From positions 180,318 to 244,317 of the forward strand of contig NZ_FUYM01000009.1 of NCBI RefSeq assembly GCF_900167915.1: DNA of 64,000 nucleotides. Direction: 5' to 3'. The notes beneath the pieces were generated by a model that saw nothing but the letters and a program-made list of their open reading frames with translations, was not told where the DNA came from and searched no databases. The stretch comes from Rhizorhabdus histidinilytica. Lineage in GTDB: Bacteria > Pseudomonadota > Alphaproteobacteria > Sphingomonadales > Sphingomonadaceae. The stretch's first letter is position 1. Every line of letters begins with the position of its first letter. Below, in pieces: positions 24,667 through 31,905 of the stretch. The position numbers and the translations under genes were made by a program.

Positions 24667-26867
24667 CAGAAGCGCACCCGCGCTTCGACGCCGAAGGTCC
24701 GGCCGGGATCGGGCTGGACCGCATCGGTGCCCAGCGGCACCAGCGCCACCGAGAAGATGTAGCGCGAGAAGGCCGAGGTCGCGTAGCGCCGCTTGAGCAG
24801 GTTGCGCCCGAACAGGGTCACCGCCCAGCGGTCGGCCTCCAGCCCGATCTGCCCGTCGAGCAGCCCGAACGCCTTCTGGTACAGATAGAGATCGGGATTG
24901 GTCGGCAACTGGAAATCCTGGAACGATTCGCGTCCGGTCAGCTTGTAGTCGGCCCGCACCCGCAGGCTTAAGTCGTCTTTTAGGGGGAGGCGGTAGCCGG
25001 TCCCGAGGTTGAGGGTGTATTTCGGCGCGTTGGGAAGCTGCTGCCCGACATAGGCGTTGGTGACGCCGTTGAAGTCGTGGATCTTCGCGTCGACATAGCC
25101 GAAGGCGACGTTGAGGTCCCAGAAGCGGGTCGGCCGCGCCACGACGTCGAATTCGAAGCCCTTGATCCGCGCCTCCTTCGCATTGAGCGACCCCTGCCCG
25201 AAGGTCGCTGGGTCGAGCTGGAAGATCTGCGGGTTGAGATGCTGGGTGTAGAAGGCCGCGACATTGGCGCGTACCCGCCGGTCGAACAGGCTGGTGCGCA
25301 GGCCCAGCTCGTAATTCTTCGACACCTCCGGCGCCACGACCCGCGGGAAGCCGGGGCCCGCCGACACCGGGTTGAATGCACCGCTCTTGAAGCCCTGCGA
25401 ATAGGTTCCGTAGAGGGTGAGGTCGTCGGTCGGGCGATAGGACAGGCTGACCTTGGGCTGGAGCCGCGAGAAGGTCGCCGTGTCGACGATGCCGGCGGCC
25501 TTGTCGTTCTGCCGTCCGTCGATCGTGTCGTAGCGCAGCGCGGCGGTCAGTTCGATCCGGTCGCTCAGGTCGTAGTTGAGCTGGCCGAACAGCGAATATT
25601 GGTTGGTGCGCGAGGCATAGTCGGCAAGCGTCGCGGTGACCACGCCGGCCGAGGTGAAGCCGCCGCCCGGCGCGAAGCAGGCCCCGGCGAACAGGCAGAG
25701 GTCGAGCGTGACGACGTTGCGGATCGCGCGCGTCGTCCGCTGGTAATAGCCGCCGAGGATGTAGCGCAGCCTCTGGTCCCCGGGCGAGGTCAGGCGCAGC
25801 TCCTGGCTGAAGCCCTTGGTGCGGCGGAGCTGGTTGGTGTCGGGCACCAGCGGGAAGGGCGATATCTCGATATCCTCGTGGAAATCGACCTTGATGTCGT
25901 CATAGGCGGTGATCGCGGTCAGTGTGCCGATCGCGGTGTCGAGATTGACCAGCATCGACAGGTCGGCGACCTTGCGCCGGGTGCTCGACGGGCCGTCATA
26001 GCGAGGGTTGCGGCCGGCGATATCCTCGGTGATCGCGCCGCCCGTCGTACCCAGCACGTCGAAGCCGCTGAAATAGACCGAGCCCGCCTTCTCGTCGTAC
26101 CAGGAGGCGCGCAGGTCGACCTCCAGCGCGTCGCTCGGCTGCAGGATCACGCGGCCGCGGATGCGGAACTGGTCCTGCGGGTTGGCGGGCTTGCCGATCA
26201 GGTCGTTGTCGATCGTGCCGTCGCCGTTGCGATAGAGGACGCTCAGCCGCGCCAGTATCTTGTCGCCGGCGATCGGGCCGCCGATCGCGCCGAAGGCGCG
26301 GAAGATGTCGCCGCTCTCATAGCCGATCTCGGCCTTGCCCTCGATTTTATCGGTCGGACGGGGCGTGGTGATATTGATCGCGCCGGCGATCGCACCCTTG
26401 CCGTAGAGCGCGCCCTGCGGACCCTTGAGCACCTCGAGCCGCTCGACATCGCTCAAATCCATGGTGAAGGCGTCGGCGTCGGGCAGGATCACCCCGTCGA
26501 CCGAGAAGGCGACCGCCGCCGCCTGGTTGCGGTTCGATCCCAGGCCGCGGATCGAGATATTGTTGGTCGCGGCGTCCTGGTCGGCGGTGATGTTGACGTT
26601 GGGCGTGAGCTGCAGGAAGTCGCCGATCGTATCGAGCCGGCGCTCCTGGATCACCGCAGGCGAGAAGGCGGTGATGGTGTCGGGGACGTTCTGCAGATTC
26701 TCCTCACGGCGCCGCGCGGTGACGACGATCGTCCCGATCTCGCCATTGTCGGCGCCGGTCCGGTCCTCGGCCGGCTGCGCGGCGGCGGCCGGCGACGGCA
26801 GCGCCGCCAGGCTCACCGTGGTCAGAAGTGCGGCGACGATGCGCCGGTGATGTCCCTGTCGTTCCAT
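24666..26867 (-). CDS. TonB-dependent receptor of Rieske module 1
   Basis: 733 residues: signal peptide about 1-30 (ending AAAAQP), TonB-box-like TIVVTARRR, plug domain with NVPDTITAFSPAVI and VERLEVLKGPQGALYGKGAIAGAIN, then a beta-barrel ending RVRF. GGGGGGAG ribosome-binding site ahead of the ATG. The PDTITAFS variant of the common PIAVTAFS plug motif is shared with the receptors at 31906 and 57399 but not with the one at 50718. Operon third gene, after the Rieske and NTF2-like genes; likely imports their substrate. Confidence 0.93.
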   Translation of the reverse strand: MERQGHHRRIVAALLTTVSLAALPSPAAAAQPAEDRTGADNGEIGTIVVTARRREENLQNVPDTITAFSPAVIQERRLDTIGDFLQLTPNVNITADQDAATNNISIRGLGSNRNQAAAVAFSVDGVILPDADAFTMDLSDVERLEVLKGPQGALYGKGAIAGAINITTPRPTDKIEGKAEIGYESGDIFRAFGAIGGPIAGDKILARLSVLYRNGDGTIDNDLIGKPANPQDQFRIRGRVILQPSDALEVDLRASWYDEKAGSVYFSGFDVLGTTGGAITEDIAGRNPRYDGPSSTRRKVADLSMLVNLDTAIGTLTAITAYDDIKVDFHEDIEISPFPLVPDTNQLRRTKGFSQELRLTSPGDQRLRYILGGYYQRTTRAIRNVVTLDLCLFAGACFAPGGGFTSAGVVTATLADYASRTNQYSLFGQLNYDLSDRIELTAALRYDTIDGRQNDKAAGIVDTATFSRLQPKVSLSYRPTDDLTLYGTYSQGFKSGAFNPVSAGPGFPRVVAPEVSKNYELGLRTSLFDRRVRANVAAFYTQHLNPQIFQLDPATFGQGSLNAKEARIKGFEFDVVARPTRFWDLNVAFGYVDAKIHDFNGVTNAYVGQQLPNAPKYTLNLGTGYRLPLKDDLSLRVRADYKLTGRESFQDFQLPTNPDLYLYQKAFGLLDGQIGLEADRWAVTLFGRNLLKRRYATSAFSRYIFSVALVPLGTDAVQPDPGRTFGVEARVRF

Positions 26868-26910
26868 GTCGAATCTCCCCCCTCGACTGCGTTGGTTTGC
26901 GTCGATGCGA

Positions 26911-27348
26911 TCAGATCAGGTCGGCCGGCAGCGGGGCCCCCTCGCGCTCATTCTCCCAGGCGGCCGCCAGGATCAGCCAGCGCCCCTCCTCCCGGACCAG
27001 ATGGGCGAAGGTCACGCCGCGCCGGTCGATCCCGTCGATCGTCGCGACGAAGCTGCTGCGCACGCTGGCGAGGTTGCCATAGCCTTCGATCCGATGGCCG
27101 AGCTCGACCTCGTCGAAGCTGCGGATCGCGCCGGAGGCGCGCTGCCCCTCCATGCCGGCGACGAAGGCGTCGAGCGGCACCGGCGTCGCCGCGCCGCTTC
27201 CCATGGGCACCAGCACCGCCTGGCGGTGGCAGCAGCGGCGGAAGACGTCCCAGTCGGGCGCCTTCGCCGTGTTCCAGCCAACCGCCGCGTAGAGGCGCGG
27301 CAGGACGGCGCCGATCTCGGCAAGGTCGGTTTCGGTCAGCAGGCTCAT
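26911..27348 (-). CDS. NTF2-like (SnoaL-type) protein of Rieske module 1
   Basis: 145 residues starting at ATG 27348 behind a perfect AGGGGAGGGG site. Cone-shaped NTF2-like pattern: an N-terminal helix pair (LAEIGAVLPRLYAAVGW), WDVFRRCCHRQAVLVPM, VPLDAFVAGMEG, and C-terminal strands FAHLVREEGRWLILAAAWENER. SnoaL-type proteins include small isomerases and hydrolases, and the beta subunits of ring-hydroxylating oxygenases share this fold. Immediately downstream (23 bases) of a Rieske alpha-type oxygenase. Confidence 0.8.
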   Translation of the reverse strand: MSLLTETDLAEIGAVLPRLYAAVGWNTAKAPDWDVFRRCCHRQAVLVPMGSGAATPVPLDAFVAGMEGQRASGAIRSFDEVELGHRIEGYGNLASVRSSFVATIDGIDRRGVTFAHLVREEGRWLILAAAWENEREGAPLPADLI

Positions 27349-27371
27349 GTCCCCTCCCCTTTTTCGGTCGC

Positions 27372-28373
27372 CTAGCTGATGTGGCTGGCGGACGGATGGG
27401 CGCGCGGATGGGCGCGCAGATAATCGAAGAAGCGCGCCAGCGTGCGATCGCTGCGGGTCAGCGTCCCCGGCTTGAAGCGCGCCCGCCGGACGATCGGCAG
27501 GTCCTCGGTCGCGATGCCGACCTCCAGATCGTACATCGCGTCGAGGAAGGCGCGAGTGCCTTCGGGATCGGCGGGATCGTCCTCCACCGCCACCGCGAAG
27601 AAGAGGCGCGACCGGCCCGGCCGGGGCAGGCCCATCGGCGCGACGAAGCCGAACCAGCGGCCGTCGAACTCGCCATGCTGCCAATAGATGCTGGTGCCGT
27701 AGATCCCGACAGCGAAGCCGATCGGGGTGCCATCGCGCAGCCTGCCCTGGAAGCGGTAGTTCATCGAATGGGTGGTCCATTCGACGTCCCGGTGCGGTTC
27801 GCCTTCGTCGAAGCTGATGCCGTGGACCACCTGGATATGCTGCATGTCGGGCGTGTTGCAGCAGATCACCCAGGGATCGACCGGCATCTCGACGTCCCAT
27901 TCGCCGACTTTCCAGACCAGCCCTTCGGGCGGCTTCGGGAAATCCGGCAGGTCGAACAGCGGCTCGGTGCCGTTGAAGACGAAGACGCAGCCATATTTCT
28001 CCGCGGTCGGGAAGGCGAACAGCTTCGCCGTCGGCGGCACCGGATCGCCGGACTCAGTCGCGACGCAGCGCCCGTCGGGCCCGTAGCGCCAGAAGTGGAA
28101 GGGACAGCGCACCGTGCCGTCGATCATCTCGCCAGTGCAGAGATCGGCGCCCATGTGCGGACAATAGGCGCTCAACACCCGCGCCGCGCCGTCGGCGTCG
28201 CGCAGCGCGACGACCCGGCCGCCGAGGAAATCGAAGCCGCGCACCTCGCCCGCCTTCAGGTCGGCCGACAGGCAGAGCGGAAACCAGCTCTGGGTGAACA
28301 GCCCGTCCTCGCCTTCGCGGAGAAGCGCAGCGGATCGGGGCTGGATGGCGGATTTGGCCACGGCTTGCATCAT
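27372..28373 (-). CDS. Rieske non-heme iron oxygenase (KshA-like), module 1
   Basis: 333 residues. Rieske [2Fe-2S] ligands C71, H73 (AYCPHMGADL) and C90, H93 (CPFHFW). Mononuclear iron region N173-x2-D176-x2-H179-x4-H184 (NTPDMQHIQVVH). The CPHMGADL signature and single-subunit length resemble 3-ketosteroid 9-alpha-hydroxylase and other monooxygenase-type RHOs. Inserts O from O2 into a C-H bond, or demethylates; needs an electron-transfer partner that is not obvious nearby. First gene of a five-gene operon, divergent from an Lrp/AsnC regulator. Substrate unknown. Confidence 0.92.
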   Translation of the reverse strand: MMQAVAKSAIQPRSAALLREGEDGLFTQSWFPLCLSADLKAGEVRGFDFLGGRVVALRDADGAARVLSAYCPHMGADLCTGEMIDGTVRCPFHFWRYGPDGRCVATESGDPVPPTAKLFAFPTAEKYGCVFVFNGTEPLFDLPDFPKPPEGLVWKVGEWDVEMPVDPWVICCNTPDMQHIQVVHGISFDEGEPHRDVEWTTHSMNYRFQGRLRDGTPIGFAVGIYGTSIYWQHGEFDGRWFGFVAPMGLPRPGRSRLFFAVAVEDDPADPEGTRAFLDAMYDLEVGIATEDLPIVRRARFKPGTLTRSDRTLARFFDYLRAHPRAHPSASHIS

Positions 28374-28551
28374 TTCCCTACGAATCCATCAATGTTCTCA
28401 GCTTATGGCTACGATTCGATCATATTGTCAATCTTCAAATATGATATCCGCAATGATATTGACTTTATTCGGCGGATTCCGCAGATATTGAGCATCAAAG
28501 CTACGTAAGGCACAGAAAGTACCCCCATTGGCTTCAGGCAGGATCACCCGC
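28374..28551. promoter_or_regulatory. AT-rich divergent control region between Rieske operon and Lrp/AsnC gene
   Basis: The 178-base gap is strikingly AT-rich against the GC-rich genes. It holds short dyads: GTCAAT (28427-28432) facing ATTGAC (28458-28463), and TCAAATAT (28435-28442) facing ATGATATTGA (28454-28463). Lrp/AsnC proteins favour AT-rich degenerate palindromes, so this is the likely operator for both transcription directions. Exact promoters not assigned. Confidence 0.5.
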
Positions 28552-29073
28552 ATGCCCATATATCCCGACGCACCTAAGCGCGGCCGCGCCCCCAGGGACG
28601 GCGGCGACGACGGCTCGCCCGAGGGCATCGAGCTCAACCGGAAGATCATCGCCCTGCTCCAGCAGGACGGGCGCATGGCCTATTCTGCGATCGCGGCGCA
28701 GGTCGGCGTGTCGGAGGGGACGGTACGCAACCGGGTCCGCCAGTTGCTCGACGACAATGTCATCACCATCCAGGCCGAGGCGCTGCCCGCCGCGATGGGC
28801 TACGGCTTCAACGGGCTGACCTTCGTCAAGGTCGCCGCCGGCACCTCGATCGACGATGTCGCGAAGCGGCTCTCGGCGATCCCGGAGGTCTATTACCTGA
28901 TCATGGTGCTCGGCCGCTTCGACCTGAGCATCGCCACCTACCACAAGTCGCAGGACGACTATCGCGACTTCCTGACCACCCATTTCTATGGGCAGTCCGA
29001 CATCGCCGGAATCGAGAACAGCCTGGTCCTGAAGGTCCACAAGATGAAGCTGCAATGGGACCTGAACGGCTGA
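28552..29073 (+). CDS. Lrp/AsnC family transcriptional regulator
   Basis: 173 residues: winged HTH (IELNRKIIALLQQDGRMAYS, then VGVSEGTVRNRVRQLLDD, about residues 25-65) and a RAM ligand-binding domain (GLTFVKVAAG, VYYLIMVLGRFDLSI, SLVLKVHKMKLQWDL). A charged 24-residue N-terminal extension precedes the HTH. ATG 28552 preferred over an upstream TTG. Such regulators sense amino acids or small metabolites; divergent placement suggests control of the Rieske operon and of the SRPBCC-MBL genes behind it. Confidence 0.9.
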   Translation: MPIYPDAPKRGRAPRDGGDDGSPEGIELNRKIIALLQQDGRMAYSAIAAQVGVSEGTVRNRVRQLLDDNVITIQAEALPAAMGYGFNGLTFVKVAAGTSIDDVAKRLSAIPEVYYLIMVLGRFDLSIATYHKSQDDYRDFLTTHFYGQSDIAGIENSLVLKVHKMKLQWDLNG

Positions 29074-29101
29074 TGCAACGCAGCACCAAGGGAGCAACGA
29101 C

Positions 29102-29545
29102 ATGGTCGTCAACGAACGCGCCTCGATAATCGACGCCCCGGCGGCACGGGTCTGGGAACTCGTCTCCACTGCCGAGGGACAGCGGCTGGCGGGCCGCGGC
29201 TTCGTCGGGGAGATGACATTCACTGGCGCCGGGCTGGGCATGGTCCGCCGGATGCGGACGCAAGGCCATCTCGGCGACGGCGTCGTGGTCGAACGCTGCG
29301 ACCATTTCGACGCGACGGAGATGGAGATGCGCTACCGGATCGTCGACACCGGCGGGATCGTCCCCTTCGCCGACTATCGCGGCGTCGCCAAGGTGATCCC
29401 CGCCGGCGACCGCGCCAGCGTGCTGCTGCTGCGATCCACCTTCATCCCGGTCGACATGGGTGAGGACGAGGCCAGGCGCCTGTCGGAGATGAACTTCGCG
29501 CTGTTCTTCGACAATGTGAAAGCGGTGGTCGCCGAGGCGGCCTGA
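29102..29545 (+). CDS. SRPBCC family protein, Rieske module 1
   Basis: 147 residues of the START/Bet v1-like hydrophobic-pocket fold: N-terminal strand ERASIIDAPAARVWELV, GRGFVGEMTFTGAGLG, EMEMRYRIVDTGG, PFADYRGVAKVIPAGDRA and a long C-terminal helix. The DYRG...V.PAG block is repeated in the SRPBCC protein of module 2 (55552-55989), so they are paralogs. Probably binds or converts the hydrophobic substrate or product of the Rieske enzyme. Ribosome-binding site AGGGAG; the MBL gene overlaps its stop (TGATG). Confidence 0.85.
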   Translation: MVVNERASIIDAPAARVWELVSTAEGQRLAGRGFVGEMTFTGAGLGMVRRMRTQGHLGDGVVVERCDHFDATEMEMRYRIVDTGGIVPFADYRGVAKVIPAGDRASVLLLRSTFIPVDMGEDEARRLSEMNFALFFDNVKAVVAEAA

Positions 29546-30315
29546 TGCCGCTGCTCGCCACCGCGACCGGCAACGCCTTCGCCCATGTCGCCTATCTCGC
29601 CTGGTGCGCGGACACCGGCGAGGCGGCCGCGATCGATCCCTATTCCATCGACCTGGTGCTGGAGACGGCACGCGCCAACGGCCTGACCGTCACCCACATC
29701 GTCAACACCCATGAGCATTGGGACCATGCCGGCCGCAACGCACAGCTCCGTGGCGCGACCGGCGCCCAGGTGCTTGCGCCGAAGGCCGCCGCCGGTGTGA
29801 TCGAGACGATCGACCGGACACTGGCGGAAGGCGACGAGATCGCCATCGGCACGGGCTGCCGGCTGCGCGTGATCGAGATGCCGGGCCACACCATGACCCA
29901 CATCGGCCTGCTCGGCGAGGGCGAAGGTTGGGGCGGGGGCGAGCCTTTCCTGCTGTGCGGCGACACGCTGTTCGGCGCCGGGGTCGGCAATGTCGGCTAT
30001 GGCGGCCACGGCCCCACCTTGTTCGCGACGGTCGACCGGCTGCGCCGGACGCTCGACCCGCGCACCCGTCTCTATCCGGGCCACGACTATCTCGCCCGCA
30101 ACCTAGCCTTCACCCTGCGGCACGAACCCGACAACCGGGCCGCGCGCGCCTTGCTCGAAACCATCGGGGCAACGCCGCGCTTCACCACCATGGCCGAGGA
30201 GGAGGAGATCAACCTGTTCTTCCGCCTCGACCGGCCGGCGGTGCGGGCGGCGTTCGACCAGGCCGGCCGGGAGGCGCGGTTCCTGGCGATCCGCCGCGCG
30301 CGCGACCTGTGGTGA
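29545..30315 (+). CDS. Metallo-beta-lactamase fold hydrolase (glyoxalase II-like)
   Basis: 256 residues with the metal-binding motif H56-x-H58-x-D60-H61 (THEHWDHAG), then GHTMTHIG near residue 114, LLCGDTLFGAGVGN (about 137-150) and YPGHDYLARN near 175, all in the glyoxalase II arrangement. A C-terminal helical extension follows, as in hydroxyacylglutathione hydrolases (LFFRLDRPAVRAAF). Hydrolyses a thioester or similar bond in the cytoplasm. Overlaps the SRPBCC stop by one base, so it is part of the Lrp-SRPBCC-MBL unit. Confidence 0.9.
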   Translation: MPLLATATGNAFAHVAYLAWCADTGEAAAIDPYSIDLVLETARANGLTVTHIVNTHEHWDHAGRNAQLRGATGAQVLAPKAAAGVIETIDRTLAEGDEIAIGTGCRLRVIEMPGHTMTHIGLLGEGEGWGGGEPFLLCGDTLFGAGVGNVGYGGHGPTLFATVDRLRRTLDPRTRLYPGHDYLARNLAFTLRHEPDNRAARALLETIGATPRFTTMAEEEEINLFFRLDRPAVRAAFDQAGREARFLAIRRARDLW

Positions 30316-30338
30316 TCGGGACCCGGCCGCCGGCCTGA

Positions 30339-31727
30339 TCAGAGGCCCTCGCCCTCGACCCAATGGGCATGGCTCAGCCGGCGGGCGACCGACCAGCTCT
30401 GAACCCGGATATCGGGGACGGCGACGATCTCCCAGAAGGCGCCGCGCGTGATCGGACCGAGCGCGAGCAGGCGCGGATGGGCGCGGCCCGCCGCGTCGAT
30501 CGTCTCGGCCTGCGCAGTGACGTCGATGCCGAAGCGGTGGGGATCGGGGCGGACCTGTCCTGCCGCCAGCAGCCCGAGCAGCAATGGCTCGCGGGTGCGC
30601 AGCAGATCGCCCTGCGGCCCGGTGCAGTTGATCGCGCGCCGCACGAGGAGGTGCCCGGGCGTCCCGCCATGGCGGGGCCGCCAGGCGATGGCGAGGTGAT
30701 CGTCGCGGGCCTCGACCGCATCGATCTTCCCGGCGATCACGCGGAGATGGCCGGCAGCGCGGAGCGCGTCGAGCCGCGCCGCCACTTCGGGCGCGAGCCG
30801 GTGGCGGTGGACGTCCCACCAGGGCCGCAGGTGGCGCAGGAAGCGGGTCTGCTCGGCGAGCGGTGCGGACAGCCACATCGCCTGGGTATGGGGACGCAGT
30901 TCGTCGACGGCCGCGCGCCAGCCGACCTGGCGGGCCCGCTCGCGGACGAAGCGGACCAGCGCCGATCCGTGCATCGCCGGCTTCTCCGTCAGCGCCGACG
31001 ACGGCATCGTGGCATCGCCATGGACGCGCGGCGCCAACCCGCGCCGCGAGATGGCGACGATCCGCCCGCGAAAGCCCTGCGCCTCGAGGCTCAAGACGAC
31101 GTCGACCATGGTCAGCCCGGTGCCGACGACGAGCACGGTGTCGTCCGCGCCCAGCCCGGCGGCGAGCGCGCCTGCTTCGGGGCCGGCCCAGGGATCGGCG
31201 ACATAGAGGTCGGCCGGCAGCGTCGCGGCGGCAAAGCCGGGCGGGTCGTGCGGCGGCAGGTTGCCGAGCGCGAGCACCGCCGCGTCGGCGGCCAGCCGCT
31301 CCCCACCGGCGAAGCCGACGGTGACGCCGTCGTCGCGCACCGCCAGCTCGACGGCCTCGTCGCGCCGCAGCGTGAGCCGCCCCGGTGCGGCGCGCATCGT
31401 CGCCTGGAGCAACTCGTCCAGATAGCGGCCATAGTCGCGCCGCGACGCGAAGCTCTGCGGCCGCCCCTTGCCGGCGGCGGCGAGCCAGCGGACGAAATGG
31501 TCGGGATCGTCGGGCAGCGCGCTCATGTTCGCGGCCCGGACGTTGAGGAGATGGGCCTCGTCGGGCGTCGAATAGGCGACGCCTCGCGCGAAGCTGCCGC
31601 GCCTCTCGATCAGGGTGACGCGGGGTCCGTCGTGCCGCAGCAGGTTGATCGCCTGCAGGCTGCCCGAGAACCCTGCGCCGATGATCGCGACATGCTCTAT
31701 GCGCGGCGGCGCGCCGATATCGTTCAT
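30339..31727 (-). CDS. FAD/NAD(P)-binding protein (YdhS/NAD_binding_9 type)
   Basis: 462 residues. N-terminal Rossmann VAIIGAGFSGSLQAINLLRH (about 13-32), RGVAYSTPDEAHLLNVRAANM near 49-69 and FVRWLAAAG, which mark the FAD-NAD(P)-binding family of YdhS/HydA-like oxidoreductases. A second nucleotide-binding strand is VLVVGTGLTMVDVVLSL near 193-209. Role unknown; it might pass electrons to the local Rieske oxygenase, but there is no direct evidence. Its ribosome-binding site is inside a small hairpin (see 31734-31749). Divergent from a TonB receptor. Confidence 0.85.
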   Translation of the reverse strand: MNDIGAPPRIEHVAIIGAGFSGSLQAINLLRHDGPRVTLIERRGSFARGVAYSTPDEAHLLNVRAANMSALPDDPDHFVRWLAAAGKGRPQSFASRRDYGRYLDELLQATMRAAPGRLTLRRDEAVELAVRDDGVTVGFAGGERLAADAAVLALGNLPPHDPPGFAAATLPADLYVADPWAGPEAGALAAGLGADDTVLVVGTGLTMVDVVLSLEAQGFRGRIVAISRRGLAPRVHGDATMPSSALTEKPAMHGSALVRFVRERARQVGWRAAVDELRPHTQAMWLSAPLAEQTRFLRHLRPWWDVHRHRLAPEVAARLDALRAAGHLRVIAGKIDAVEARDDHLAIAWRPRHGGTPGHLLVRRAINCTGPQGDLLRTREPLLLGLLAAGQVRPDPHRFGIDVTAQAETIDAAGRAHPRLLALGPITRGAFWEIVAVPDIRVQSWSVARRLSHAHWVEGEGL

Positions 31728-31733
31728 GAGACT

Positions 31734-31749
31734 GATTCCTAACGGAATC
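31734..31749 (-). promoter_or_regulatory. Hairpin covering the ribosome-binding site of the FAD/NAD(P)-binding gene
   Basis: GATTCC (31734-31739) and GGAATC (31744-31749) pair around TAAC. In the transcript of the minus-strand gene at 31727 the AGGAA Shine-Dalgarno bases are in this stem, 9 bases before the start codon. This could damp translation or serve as a protein-binding dyad. Confidence 0.4.
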
Positions 31750-31905
31750 CCGCCATAATTAAAGTCGCGATCGAGCCCGACGGCAAGGAAGGCCCCAGCC
31801 GCATTCGAGACTATTTGTATCGACTGAAGAGATTTCTTTGCGGAAACAGGAATTTCGATCAGCCGCTACACTCGTCCCTCCAATGGGAGAAAAGAGGGGC
31901 TCGAC

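Noticed and set aside
25077..28508. A plus-strand open frame of about 1140 codons over the Rieske operon
   Set aside because: Antisense to a receptor, an NTF2-like gene and a Rieske gene that all have clear motifs and ribosome-binding sites.
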